64,000 nt of DNA from Tetragenococcus osmophilus (GCF_003795125.1 NZ_CP027783.1:310001-374000), one strand, 5' to 3'; numbered from the stretch's first letter, positions 32,512 to 41,681 are shown. Program-made: numbers and translations. The notes: generated by a model from the sequence alone, not told the origin.

Positions 32512-34593
32512 TTAACCGTTAAGTAGTATTTTTTTGAAATCTTCAATAGTAGTTACTTCATCTAACTGTTTTGTTTTTTCTTCATCATTAATTAACTGTA
32601 CAAGGTACTTCATAATATTAAGATGAGAGAATGAATCTACAGCAGATAAACAAAAAATGATTTTTACTGGGTCATTTTCGGTATTCCCAAAACGAACTGG
32701 ATCTTTAACTGTAGCTACACTTAAACCTAGTTTATTTGCTCCATCTTCTGGACGAGCATGTGCCAAAGCTAAATGCTTACCAATCACAATATAAGGCCCA
32801 AAATCATTCACTGACTGAATCATCGCCTGTACATACTGTTGTGTGATAGTTTCATCTTTAATTAATGGTTGAGAAACAATTTGAATTAGATCCTGCCAAT
32901 CATTTGCTTCAGCTTGTAAAATAATGTGTTCATCTTCTAAAATGTCTTGAATCATAGGCTGCAACTCCCTCTTATTGACTGAAAATTGTTTTTCTTTAAA
33001 TACATCAGCTAATTCTTCGTAAGCTTCTTTGCTTACTTTTCCTATTTGTTTATCTACAACTTGTAATAGTGAGTGAAAAACATGGGTCATGTCTTGATAA
33101 TTACTATTAATCCTGCGATATTCTTTATTTTGCTGTAAAAAATCACGGATCAGTTTTTTACTATCTTCTTTTATTATTGGTTCTAAAACTAATAACGGTT
33201 TTTTTAATTCTCTTAGTGGCAGAGTAGAAAAAATCAAATCAACATCCAGTTTCCCAATTAATCCAATTTCGCGTGAACTTAGTACAGCTAGCACTTCAAT
33301 ATTGAATAGTTCTTTAAGATTTTCAGATAACAGTTTTCCTGTAGCCATTCCGTGGTTACAAATGACAACTGCACGATAATAATAAGTTACTTCTTGGTTA
33401 AGTTCACTTAACGAAGTAGAAAAATGTATCACTAAAAAGCTTAATTCATCCTGTGATATTTTTTTACCTGTTAATTGATTAATAATTGGTGCAAAACTTT
33501 GGACTGCACGATATATGACATCGTAATTTTTTTGAATATTTTCTTTTAAAGGGTTAGCAAACTGTACATCATATCTAATACGGTTGAGCAACCCAGCAAT
33601 ATGTTGATACAGACCTTCTTGTAATGCTTCCTCTTTTCTACTAAAGGGAATATGTGTCTGTTTTTCAACATGCTGTATTAATTGTATAGACAATAATTGA
33701 GCTTGGACCCAGTCAATAGAAGTATTCATATCTTGCTGGTTAAGAGTTTCCAATATAAACGATAAATAACTAAATTCATTTAAAGCATCAGTAAACCCAA
33801 AATGGTTAAAAACTGTTTCTACAAAGTTTTCGATTGGTTCGCTAATATAAATGTTTCTTTTTAGCCAAGTGCGTGTCTCTATCTTTTTCTTGTTAAGAAA
33901 ACGGCTAATACAAATACTAGTAAAATTAACTAAGTTCTTACGATAGTAATTATCTTCACTGGCAGAAATGCATGAGTCATAGATACGATCAACTTCAGAA
34001 ATCATATTTATAGGTATATAGTCAAAAATAATTTTTTGTTTTATCGATTGATTTTTATATTGTTCAGTTAATGATATAGAACCAATTGCTTTATTAACGA
34101 TCGAGTAAATCATAGTACGAATGCTTTTTTCTTTTCCTTCTAAAATCAGCCCTTCTTTAGGAACACTTAAAACACGAATGCCATAGCCTTTTAATAGATC
34201 GCGAATTCGCCGCATGTCTTCATCTACAGTACTTTTTGAAACTTGGTATTCTTCTTCTTTGTGAAATAAAAAAATTTTATTTTTACTTAAAGCAGTCGCT
34301 AAGATCAAATCCAGAATTCTTTCTTCTCGTCTTAAAACTTCATTTTTTTTATCTGCATCTAAAAGAACATACACTTGTTCTTTTTCCTTTCTATTAAGTT
34401 CTAACTTCATCCCCTTTCCTCTGAGTGAATGAACTAGCGGAAGTTTCTGTTGCTGTAAATAATCATTCACTTCGTTAATTTCATTTCTCATAGTACGAGC
34501 ACTTAATTGAAATTGTTCACTAAGCGCTTTCATACTGATTGGAAATTCCGCAGAAACTAGCTCACTTAACAATCTAGCTGTTCGATCTTTCAT
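32512..34593 (-). CDS. BglG/MtlR-family transcriptional regulator with PRDs, EIIB-like and EIIA domains
   Basis: About 693 aa. N-terminal HTH domains (LSEQFQLSARTMRNEINEVNDYL near residue 25; a second at ~90-130), two PRDs in the middle, an EIIB-Gat-like domain with VVICNHGMATGKLLSENL near 405, and a C-terminal EIIA type-2 domain whose active His is in HLALAHARPEDGANKLGL near 610. It both senses PTS state and very likely supplies phosphate to the EIIB at 32186, since no separate EIIA gene exists. The start at 34593 (MKDRTARLL) has AAGGAGAG upstream; a longer frame opening at 34665 overlaps the TATAAT box and palindrome and is rejected. Confidence 0.88.
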   Translation of the reverse strand: MKDRTARLLSELVSAEFPISMKALSEQFQLSARTMRNEINEVNDYLQQQKLPLVHSLRGKGMKLELNRKEKEQVYVLLDADKKNEVLRREERILDLILATALSKNKIFLFHKEEEYQVSKSTVDEDMRRIRDLLKGYGIRVLSVPKEGLILEGKEKSIRTMIYSIVNKAIGSISLTEQYKNQSIKQKIIFDYIPINMISEVDRIYDSCISASEDNYYRKNLVNFTSICISRFLNKKKIETRTWLKRNIYISEPIENFVETVFNHFGFTDALNEFSYLSFILETLNQQDMNTSIDWVQAQLLSIQLIQHVEKQTHIPFSRKEEALQEGLYQHIAGLLNRIRYDVQFANPLKENIQKNYDVIYRAVQSFAPIINQLTGKKISQDELSFLVIHFSTSLSELNQEVTYYYRAVVICNHGMATGKLLSENLKELFNIEVLAVLSSREIGLIGKLDVDLIFSTLPLRELKKPLLVLEPIIKEDSKKLIRDFLQQNKEYRRINSNYQDMTHVFHSLLQVVDKQIGKVSKEAYEELADVFKEKQFSVNKRELQPMIQDILEDEHIILQAEANDWQDLIQIVSQPLIKDETITQQYVQAMIQSVNDFGPYIVIGKHLALAHARPEDGANKLGLSVATVKDPVRFGNTENDPVKIIFCLSAVDSFSHLNIMKYLVQLINDEEKTKQLDEVTTIEDFKKILLNG

Positions 34594-34617
34594 ATCACTC
34601 TCTCCTTGTATATATAA

Positions 34618-34623
34618 ATTATA
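34618..34623 (-). promoter_or_regulatory. -10 box of the PTS/aldolase operon
   Basis: TATAAT on the minus strand, 25 bp upstream of the regulator ATG. The -35 (TAACAT at the right spacing) is weak, as expected for an activated promoter. Confidence 0.55.
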
Positions 34624-34655
34624 GGGGGAAACACAGATAAATGTTAGTAGAGATC

Positions 34656-34692
34656 TTTGCCACATTTTTTGGCAAAAAAGTAAGCGCTACAA
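34656..34692. promoter_or_regulatory. Inverted repeat and cre-like site upstream of the PTS/aldolase operon
   Basis: TTTGCCA-N7-TGGCAAA (34656-34676) is a candidate operator for the operon's own PRD regulator. AGTAAGCGCTACAA (34679-34692) resembles the catabolite-responsive element with two mismatches. Both are 60-100 bp upstream of the start. Confidence 0.5.
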
Positions 34693-34750
34693 TTTATTTT
34701 AATAACAAAAATTTATTACTGTTATAAGCACATTATCTACACACAAAATA

Positions 34751-34785
34751 AAAAAGCCATCCCTATTATCAAAATAGAAATGACT
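34751..34785 (-). terminator. Terminator after the P-type ATPase gene
   Basis: Imperfect stem AAGTCAT..CTATT / AATAG..ATGGCTT followed by a T run on the minus strand. Confidence 0.6.
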
Positions 34786-34832
34786 TCATTAATTCATTTT
34801 ATTATCGAGTAGTTCGTATAAACTAAATAAAA

Positions 34833-36623
34833 TTATCTTCGTGCTCTTAAAGCAGATAAAATAGAAACAGTGTCAACAACTTCTTGCAAAGCTGCGCCAA
34901 TTAATGCTGGGATAACGCCTGTTGCAGCAATCAACATTAAACCGATACAAATAAAGATACCGATTAATACCGACTGTTGCGCAACTTTCATTGTATCTTG
35001 GGACAAGCGAACAGCTTCTGAAACGCGGCTGAGGTCATCTTTTAAAATAACAGCGTCTGCACTTTCACTTGCTGCGGTTGCACCATGAGCACCCATAGCA
35101 ATTCCGATATCTGCCACCGCCAATGCGGGTGCGTCATTGACGCCATCGCCTACCATAATGACGGGGCGATCTTTTTCTTCTAATTTTTTTAATATTTGAA
35201 TTTTATCTTCCGGTAAACATTCCGGGTACAACTCGGAAATGTGTGTTTTTTCAGCTATTTGGTTAGCAACATGGGCGTGGTCGCCGGTTAACATGACGGT
35301 TTTAGCAATGTTTAAACGATGAAGTTGCTCTACAGTCGCTTTGGCTTCTGAACGTAAAATATCTTCAAAGGTAATATAACCAAGGTAACTTCCATTTAAT
35401 GAAAAATAAACGGTCGTATCTTCCGTTAATCCAGTTGAGTTTACCTCTATAAATTTCGCATTGCCAACTCGTAATGTTTGTTGGTTGATAACAGCTTCAA
35501 TTCCTTGTCCAGTAAATTCTTTTAGATAGGAAACAGGCAATAAAGTTAAGCGACGTTGTTTAGCTTCAGCCACTAACGAACGTGCTAAAATATGAGTAGA
35601 TTCTTGCTCAGCACTAGCTACAAGTTGGAGTAAGTCGTTTTCGGAAAAACGTCCATCGTCAAATTGAATTGTATTGACTGCGAGTTCACCTTTTGTTAAG
35701 GTACCAGTTTTATCAAAAGCGATTGTTCGTGCTTTAGCTAATTTTTCAATAGTAGTTCCAGTTTTTACTACAATGCCATTTCTACTAGAGCGACTCATCC
35801 CTGCTACCAAAGCAACTGGCGCTGCTAAAATTAGAGGACAAGGAGAAGCAACGACAAGGACTTCAGCAAAGCGCACCGGATCTTGCGACCATGCCCAAGC
35901 AATACCTCCTATGACATAAGCAACGATAGTAAATGGCACCGCGTAACGATCCGCTAATCTCACAAAATGCGCTGGTTTTTGTTCAGACTCTCTTACTAAT
36001 TTGACCAAAGTTTGATACTGACTGTCATTTGCTTTTTTAGTTACTTTTATTTGTAAGGACGTATCTTTAATAATCGTCCCAGACATCAATGAATCGTTTA
36101 TCGTTTTTTCAATAAGTTGTGATTCTCCTGTTAAAGAAGATTCATCGACAAAAGTATCTCCTTTAACTACTGTCCCATCAATCGGTACAACTTCTCCTGG
36201 TTTGATCAAAAGTAAATCTCCGATGGAAACCTCATCTACATTCAAATCTTCAATTTGTCCATCTTTGAGGCGATGAGCAATTTCTGGAGCATTTTCCAAT
36301 AAGGAACGTAATTCACGACTTGCTGAACGGCTTGCATAATCTTCTAAGCTATCTCCACCAGTTAACATAATCAATACAACCAAACTTGCCCAGTATTCGC
36401 CAACTAATAATGTAGCGATAATGGCTGTAATGGCTAATAAATCCACGCCGTATTTACCTGAACGTAGAGTCTGAATCATACCAATAAACATTGAAACGGT
36501 CATGACACCGCCTGCTAAAGCAATAATAATAAAAGCGATTCCCGGCTGATTAAAACCAAACTCCGTTAATAACGCTATAATGCCAATAATGACAGTGATT
36601 GAAAATTTCTTAAAGTTACTCAT
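34833..36623 (-). CDS. P1B-type heavy-metal-transporting ATPase
   Basis: A 596-aa metal-pumping P-type ATPase with no N-terminal metal-binding domain. TGES loop (SLTGESQLIEK, ~165), membrane metal site SPCPLILAAP (~260), phosphorylation DKTGTLTKG (~304) and hinge MVGDGVNDAPAL (~490) are present. The nucleotide-domain motif that is usually SEHPL reads EQESTHILARSLV, with Ile in place of Pro after His. The metal is not certain. A Fur-like box lies about 75 bp upstream (36696-36710), which would tie expression to iron. Zn/Cd or iron/heme export are possible. It is a single gene with its own terminator. Confidence 0.88.
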   Translation of the reverse strand: MSNFKKFSITVIIGIIALLTEFGFNQPGIAFIIIALAGGVMTVSMFIGMIQTLRSGKYGVDLLAITAIIATLLVGEYWASLVVLIMLTGGDSLEDYASRSASRELRSLLENAPEIAHRLKDGQIEDLNVDEVSIGDLLLIKPGEVVPIDGTVVKGDTFVDESSLTGESQLIEKTINDSLMSGTIIKDTSLQIKVTKKANDSQYQTLVKLVRESEQKPAHFVRLADRYAVPFTIVAYVIGGIAWAWSQDPVRFAEVLVVASPCPLILAAPVALVAGMSRSSRNGIVVKTGTTIEKLAKARTIAFDKTGTLTKGELAVNTIQFDDGRFSENDLLQLVASAEQESTHILARSLVAEAKQRRLTLLPVSYLKEFTGQGIEAVINQQTLRVGNAKFIEVNSTGLTEDTTVYFSLNGSYLGYITFEDILRSEAKATVEQLHRLNIAKTVMLTGDHAHVANQIAEKTHISELYPECLPEDKIQILKKLEEKDRPVIMVGDGVNDAPALAVADIGIAMGAHGATAASESADAVILKDDLSRVSEAVRLSQDTMKVAQQSVLIGIFICIGLMLIAATGVIPALIGAALQEVVDTVSILSALRARR

Positions 36624-36695
36624 TTCATTACCTCCATCTTAATTCAAATCAATTTTACTTCTTAGATGCATTAATTGAAAACAAACACATCTAAT

Positions 36696-36710
36696 TGAGA
36701 ATGATAATCA
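36696..36710 (-). promoter_or_regulatory. Fur-like box upstream of the P-type ATPase
   Basis: TGAGAATGATAATCA differs from the 7-1-7 Fur consensus TGATAATNATTATCA at two positions and closely resembles the box at 8014-8028. PerR or Zur boxes are similar in form and cannot be excluded. Confidence 0.7.
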
Positions 36711-36814
36711 TTAAACATGGGGTTATTTAGGAGCAGCTAATTATAATCGCTTTAATTAAGAGACTTTAACTGTTCATTCACAATATATGGAAAAACAACA
36801 ATAAAAGTTGCTTT

Positions 36815-37513
36815 CTAATCTCTATTTTGCAAGGCCTCTATGAAACGACTCGCAATTTCTTTAGGACGGGTAATAGCCCCTCCCACCACGATACTTGTAA
36901 CACCTAACTCCTGAACTTCTTTTGCTTGTTCTGGCGTATGGATATTTCCTTCTGCAATAACCGAAAAATTGGCGTCTACGAGTTTCTTGATTAAAGGAAT
37001 ATCCGGCTTTTTGGCGTCTGCACTTTCTTCAGTGTATCCACTAAGCGTTGTCCCAACGAAGTCTACTCCAGCTTTTATTGCGTTCCTTCCTTCCTCAAAG
37101 GTAGAAATGTCTGCCATCAATAACTGCTGGGGGTATTTGTTTTTGATTTCTTGAATAAATGCTTGGATCGTTTTACCATCGTAGCGTTCACGCAATGTAC
37201 AATCAAGAGCAATTACCTCAACTCCTGTAGTTATTAGTTCATCAACTTCTTTCATCGTAGCTGTAATGAAAGGTTTCTGGGGTGGATAATCTCTTTTGAT
37301 AATACCAATAGTCGGCAAATCAACTTCTGCTTTAATTTCATTGATGTCTCGAACAGAGTTTGCTCGAATGGCGACTGCCCCTGCTTGCTTGGCTGCTAAA
37401 GCAAAAAGGGGCATAACTCCTCCATTTTTGCTATACATTGGTTCACCAGGCAATGCTTGACATGAAACAATTAATCCACTTTTAACCGTGTTAATAAATT
37501 CTTCTTTTTTCAT
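36815..37513 (-). CDS. nanE: N-acetylmannosamine-6-phosphate 2-epimerase
   Basis: A 232-aa TIM-barrel epimerase converting ManNAc-6-P to GlcNAc-6-P in sialic acid or ManNAc use. [17 protein letters not shown] at residues 12-28, [22 protein letters not shown] near 72, [13 protein letters not shown] (Asp and Lys region), [10 protein letters not shown] and [12 protein letters not shown] are NanE signatures. No other nan genes are next to it; the neighbours are a metal ATPase and an alpha-glucoside PTS. It stands alone after the repeat region at 37649-37764. Confidence 0.92.
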   Translation of the reverse strand: MKKEEFINTVKSGLIVSCQALPGEPMYSKNGGVMPLFALAAKQAGAVAIRANSVRDINEIKAEVDLPTIGIIKRDYPPQKPFITATMKEVDELITTGVEVIALDCTLRERYDGKTIQAFIQEIKNKYPQQLLMADISTFEEGRNAIKAGVDFVGTTLSGYTEESADAKKPDIPLIKKLVDANFSVIAEGNIHTPEQAKEVQELGVTSIVVGGAITRPKEIASRFIEALQNRD

Positions 37514-37648
37514 TGCAAAATGCTCCTATTTTGTAGTGTTTATGACTTTTCTATTCAAATATAGCACACCTTTTGTAAGGATAAAATTGCTTCATTTAAA
37601 TGAAACACTTCCTATTGCAAAAATAGCCCTAATCTTAAATGATAATAT

Positions 37649-37764
37649 ATTGGAGCCCCATTGCTAGACTTGCCACCAATATATGAACTTATCGGAGGTA
37701 TATTGAAGAAAGTTGCCTCCAAACTATAAACTACCGGGAGCACATCAAAGAAATTCCCTCCAAT
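37649..37764. repeat. Three diverged 32-bp hairpin repeats, 10-bp spacers
   Basis: Units such as ATTGGAG...CACCAAT, ATCGGAGG...TGCCTCCAA and CCGGGAGCA...CCTCCAAT have the same 32-bp length and nearly the same spacing as the array at 42794-43194. They are degenerate members of the same family. Confidence 0.75.
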
Positions 37765-37812
37765 CATTATGAACAACGGTAGAAAGCACGTAAGCTTCCC
37801 TTAAATTTACAA

Positions 37813-37847
37813 AAATCCTGTTCACTTTTAGGTAGCGAACAGGATTT
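37813..37847 (-). terminator. Terminator after the alpha-glucoside PTS gene
   Basis: Perfect 11-bp stem AAATCCTGTTC / GAACAGGATTT with a 13-base loop, directly after the stop of the gene at 37852. Confidence 0.85.
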
Positions 37848-37851
37848 ATAA

Positions 37852-39423
37852 TTATTTCTTATTTTCTTCAACTAATTTATCAAAACTTTCCCTGACCTGA
37901 GGAACATTTAATCCTACAACCACTTGAAAGTAATTGTTATTTCGTACGACACCATGTGCGCCCCAAGCTTTAAATTTTTCGTCTTCTTGTACCTTATCTT
38001 TTTCTTTTACAGACACGCGTAATCTGGTCGCACAGTTATTTACATTCTCAATGTTTTCCGCACCGCCAAACGCTTTCAAAAAACCAAGTGCTTGATCATG
38101 ATAAAAATCGTCCTCATGCCCACTTTCTTGTTGTTTTTCTTTGTAATCAGCCTTTGTAAATAAAGCTACCTCTTCGTCAGCACGTCCTGGTGTCTTAAAA
38201 TCAAATTTCAAGATCAAAAAGCGAAAAACAAAAAAGTAAATCAAAATAAATGCTAACCCAACGCCTACTTGTATTAAATAGGTTTGCCAGTGATTAGCTC
38301 CCATAGGAATCCAGTTTTTGGTAATGATCTCGATTAGGCCACCGCCCATATCTCCGACTACGCCTAAAGCGTAAGAAGTTGTTGCTAAGATAGCAGCCAA
38401 CACTGCATGTACAAAAAATAATACTGGAGCAATAAATAAGAAGGTATAATCAAACGGCTCAGTAATTCCTGCTAATACTGCAGTAATAACACCAGGAACA
38501 ATCAAGGCTAAGACTTTTTTCTTATTTTCTTTTTTAGCTGTTGCATAAAATGCTAAGGCAATACCAGGAACACCAAATAAATTGGAAAGACCTTGTAAAG
38601 CAAACCCGCCTTCTGGAAATAGAGTTTTCAAACTTTGAGAAGAAGAAGCAAATTCTTTCAAATGTTCCATCCAATAAAGCGTCGTTCCGCCTTCCACAAC
38701 CGCCGGGCCAAATTGAAACGGTGCATAAATAAAGTGATGTAACCCTGTCGGTAATAGGGCTTTTTCTAAGAAAATATAAGTAAATACTCCAAAATTACCT
38801 GAACGCACCATAAAATCTTGCATGGATTGTACACCTTGCTGGAATATAGGCCAGATCCAAGAGAATAGAAGTGCCATTACAAACATAACAAAGAACCCAA
38901 TCATACCGATCAATGCAGAACCTTGAAAAATACCTAAGTATTCGGGTAGCTGAGTATCAAAGAAACGATTATGCAAGTAAATGATAATCCCAGCAACAAT
39001 AATCGAACCTACCACACCTGTATCTAGCGTTTTGACGCCACCGATCATTTTCAACCCTTCACCCACTGGTTGATCAAAGTCTACTCCAAAAGTAGAGCCA
39101 AAATTCTCCAATATTTTTGACATAAACGTATTAAATGTCATATAAAGAACAAACGATTCTAAGGCCGCACGAGCATTGGCTTTTTTCGCTAAACCTAGAG
39201 GTAAACCAATAGCAAACAAAATTTCCATATTATTGAAAACAGTCCAGCCACCTTCTTCAATAATTTCCCATAATTGATTCCATAAAGTCCCTTCTTGCGC
39301 AATGTTACCGACAATGACTGGATCGTTAACCACTGAGGCCACTGCAATGACGATCCCAGAAAAAACAAAAAATAAGACGGGAGTAAACATTGCGCCACCA
39401 AAACGTTGAATTTTTGCCATCAT
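37852..39423 (-). CDS. PTS alpha-glucoside/maltose-type EIICB component
   Basis: A 523-aa membrane transporter with an N-terminal EIIC domain (GGAMFTPVLFFVFSGIVIA; PTGLHHFIYAPFQFGPAV near residue 225; ITEPFDYTFLFIAPVLF near 315) and a C-terminal EIIB domain with NVNNCATRLRVSVKE (phosphorylated Cys near 462). EIIA must come from elsewhere in the genome. It follows the GH4 gene by 19 bp, so the imported glucoside-6-phosphate is handed straight to that enzyme. Maltose, trehalose-like or sucrose isomers are all possible substrates. Confidence 0.92.
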   Translation of the reverse strand: MMAKIQRFGGAMFTPVLFFVFSGIVIAVASVVNDPVIVGNIAQEGTLWNQLWEIIEEGGWTVFNNMEILFAIGLPLGLAKKANARAALESFVLYMTFNTFMSKILENFGSTFGVDFDQPVGEGLKMIGGVKTLDTGVVGSIIVAGIIIYLHNRFFDTQLPEYLGIFQGSALIGMIGFFVMFVMALLFSWIWPIFQQGVQSMQDFMVRSGNFGVFTYIFLEKALLPTGLHHFIYAPFQFGPAVVEGGTTLYWMEHLKEFASSSQSLKTLFPEGGFALQGLSNLFGVPGIALAFYATAKKENKKKVLALIVPGVITAVLAGITEPFDYTFLFIAPVLFFVHAVLAAILATTSYALGVVGDMGGGLIEIITKNWIPMGANHWQTYLIQVGVGLAFILIYFFVFRFLILKFDFKTPGRADEEVALFTKADYKEKQQESGHEDDFYHDQALGFLKAFGGAENIENVNNCATRLRVSVKEKDKVQEDEKFKAWGAHGVVRNNNYFQVVVGLNVPQVRESFDKLVEENKK

Positions 39424-39442
39424 AATGATTTCCTCCTCATCA

Positions 39443-40777
39443 TCAATTCAATTCTGGCCAATAGTTACCATTTGCTTCAATAAAATCATCCAAAATTTGT
39501 TTAGCTGGATCAGCTGAATAAACCGTTTGGTTCAAAGTAAATGCTTGCAAAGCTTTTTGATAAGAATGTTCAAAATAAGCGTCTACTAGTAATTTTTCTG
39601 CGGCATTTTGTGCTTCCATTAGCCCTTTGTGGAAATCGTTAATAGCAAAGCGCAAAGAGATTGGTTCAGCCCCACTACGTCCTACATAAGCAGGCACTTC
39701 TACCATGGCATCATCACGCAAGTTTGGGATTGCCCCTTGATTTGGAACGATCAGCATAAAACGATCATGCTGATCATTTAATATGGAAGCTGCCATATCC
39801 ATAATGTATTGCCCGTGCTCTCCAAAATTAAAATCTAAAATTTCCCCTTTTTCTTTTGCTCTTATCTTACGAGCCATCTCTTTTGTCTTTTTTTCGCGTC
39901 CATCCATGACAATATTAGCGCGCGTATAACTTGGATCTGTATGTTCAATAGTTCGATTAGGATACAAATAATACTCTAAATAATTATTAGGCAAATACCC
40001 TGGAAAATTTTTTGTCATTAGTCGCATCATGTCCCAAGCTTCTTGCCAAGTGTCATCTCCTGCATTGAAATCTGCTACATGGAGTCTTTCCTTTTCTAAA
40101 CGTTCAAGGATTTCAGGTAAAATATCACGGTCCACAGATTTATCGTAAATAGAACTATACCACCCAAAATGATTCAAGCCATAATACACAGGAATCCAAT
40201 TCTTACGATTATAACCGTAATTTGTCGCAATAGTTTCTTCAATGGAGATGGTCATGTCACAGGCGTTTAACATTTTGACATTAGGAAAAGCGCGTCGAAC
40301 TGCTTCAGACACTAAGGTCTCAGGATTTGTATAGTTTAACAACCATGCATTGGGCGCATATTGTTCTACATAAGAGACAATTTCTAATAGGCCTTTTATC
40401 GAGCGTAGGCCATAAGAAAAACCTCCTAACCCGCATGTCTCTTGTCCTACTAGACCATATTTCATCGGAATTTTTTCATCAACTTCACGCATTTTCATTC
40501 CTCCAACGCGTAGTTGAGAAAAAATAAAATCAGCTTCAGAAAAAGCTACTTCTGGTTGAGTCGTTTCTGTAAGAGAGACTTCCTTTGTTAAACTTTCTTT
40601 TTCCAACATGTAATCAATAATTTGATACATATCGTCATTACGCGACTCATCGATATCATAAAGTGTCAGAGAAGTAAAAGGAAACTTCCCTCTACTTGAA
40701 ATCATTGCCTGAACAATACCTGGCGTATACGTGCTTCCTCCTCCAGCAATAACAACCTTCAAATTATCTTTTTTCAT
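39443..40777 (-). CDS. 6-phospho-alpha-glucosidase, glycoside hydrolase family 4
   Basis: About 444 aa. GH4 enzymes use NAD+ and a divalent metal to hydrolyse phosphorylated alpha-glucosides. The NAD-binding site is VVIAGGGSTYTPGIVQAM near residue 8, the metal/substrate-binding segment GQETCGLGGFSYGLRSI near 110 (Cys), LNYTNPETLVSEA near 145 and LNACDMTISIE near 170. The start at 40777 (MKKDNLK) follows AAAGGGCGG; a longer frame to 40849 has no ribosome site. The CDMT segment resembles the maltose-6'-phosphate glucosidase type. It is operon partner of the EIICB gene and divergent from an RpiR regulator. Confidence 0.9.
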   Translation of the reverse strand: MKKDNLKVVIAGGGSTYTPGIVQAMISSRGKFPFTSLTLYDIDESRNDDMYQIIDYMLEKESLTKEVSLTETTQPEVAFSEADFIFSQLRVGGMKMREVDEKIPMKYGLVGQETCGLGGFSYGLRSIKGLLEIVSYVEQYAPNAWLLNYTNPETLVSEAVRRAFPNVKMLNACDMTISIEETIATNYGYNRKNWIPVYYGLNHFGWYSSIYDKSVDRDILPEILERLEKERLHVADFNAGDDTWQEAWDMMRLMTKNFPGYLPNNYLEYYLYPNRTIEHTDPSYTRANIVMDGREKKTKEMARKIRAKEKGEILDFNFGEHGQYIMDMAASILNDQHDRFMLIVPNQGAIPNLRDDAMVEVPAYVGRSGAEPISLRFAINDFHKGLMEAQNAAEKLLVDAYFEHSYQKALQAFTLNQTVYSADPAKQILDDFIEANGNYWPELN

Positions 40778-40865
40778 GTTTTTTCCGCCCTTTCTTTTGA
40801 ATTCACTCTCATCATAAAGGAATTTGTAAGGGCTACCAAGCATTTTCACTCATTTCAATTTTTAT

Positions 40866-40894
40866 TTGCTTTTATGATTTTATTTTCGTACAAT
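40866..40894 (+). promoter_or_regulatory. Promoter of the RpiR-type regulator
   Basis: TTGCTT (40866-40871) and TACAAT (40889-40894) with a 17-bp spacer. An ATG at 40893 overlaps this -10 box, so translation must start later, at 40923. Confidence 0.8.
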
Positions 40895-40907
40895 GAAAGT
40901 GATTTCA
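40894..40907. promoter_or_regulatory. cre-like palindrome or RpiR operator
   Basis: TGAAAGTGATTTCA matches the catabolite-responsive element TGAAARCGNTTTCA at all but one base (T for C in the centre) and overlaps the -10/start region. Confidence 0.55.
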
Positions 40908-40922
40908 GAAAGGAACCTTCTT

Positions 40923-41681
40923 ATGCGATTAGAAGAACGAATCAATCAAGTAGATAGTTTTTCAAATACAGAATACATATTATTAGAATACCTCATCTCG
41001 TCTAAAAGTAAGGTGGTAAAGATGCAAGCAGCAGAGCTGGCAAAGCATACATTTACCTCCCCTGCTAGCGTTACGCGTCTTTCACAAAAATTAGGTTTTA
41101 GCGGTTTCAATGAATTTAAATTCTTTCTAAAACAAGAAGTCAATGAATTAAAAACAAATAAAAATAAAAGCTGGCATCTTTTACAGGCTGATATTGAAAA
41201 AACGATCAATCTAACAGAAGAAGCTAATTTACTACCTATTAGTCGATTGATCGCTGAGGCAAGAAATATTTTTGTTTTTGGTACAGATTGGGGTGAACGT
41301 AACACAGCGGAGCTTTTTGCGCGAAATTTTATAGCTGTAGGCATCTATATGACGATTGTTCCCTCAATCACTGAACTACGTTGGGTATCGCAAAAAGTGC
41401 GCAAAGAAGACTTAATTATCATTATTTCTTACAGTGGTGAAGGGAAAGATGTAACTGAACTTTCACAACTTTTGAAATTAAAAAAAGTAAAAATTGTTTC
41501 AGTTACACCTTTGTCAAAAAATCATTTATCCACTTTATCTTCGAACAACTTATATTACCAAGCCACCCAGCTAGAAGGGATTTCTCAAGATCCTTCCGCA
41601 GAATATAACTTATTTACTGCCTTGCATATCGTATTAGACGCTTTATTTAGAAATTACTTTGATAATTTTTATTTAAAATAA
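40923..41681 (+). CDS. RpiR-family transcriptional regulator of the alpha-glucoside operon
   Basis: About 252 aa. N-terminal RpiR HTH (residues ~30-60, KMQAAELAKHTFTSPASVTRLSQKLGFSGFNEFKFFLK) and a C-terminal SIS domain (IFVFGTDWGERNTAELFARNF; LIIIISYSGEGKDVTELSQLLK) that binds a phosphosugar. It is divergent from the GH4/EIICB operon and most likely controls it. The start at 40923 with AGAAAGGAA is fixed by the promoter position. Confidence 0.9.
   Translation: MRLEERINQVDSFSNTEYILLEYLISSKSKVVKMQAAELAKHTFTSPASVTRLSQKLGFSGFNEFKFFLKQEVNELKTNKNKSWHLLQADIEKTINLTEEANLLPISRLIAEARNIFVFGTDWGERNTAELFARNFIAVGIYMTIVPSITELRWVSQKVRKEDLIIIISYSGEGKDVTELSQLLKLKKVKIVSVTPLSKNHLSTLSSNNLYYQATQLEGISQDPSAEYNLFTALHIVLDALFRNYFDNFYLK

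Larger units (their letters stand above)
37514..37851. other. Intergenic region with hairpin repeats and terminator
   Basis: No gene is seen. It holds three 32-bp hairpin repeats (37649-37680, 37691-37722, 37733-37764), a partial GCACGTAAGCTT motif like that at 9171, and the terminator of the EIICB gene. Confidence 0.65.

Noticed and set aside
34594-34665. N-terminal extension of the PRD regulator
   Set aside because: The longer frame runs across a TATAAT box and a palindrome, while the ATG at 34593 has a strong ribosome site.
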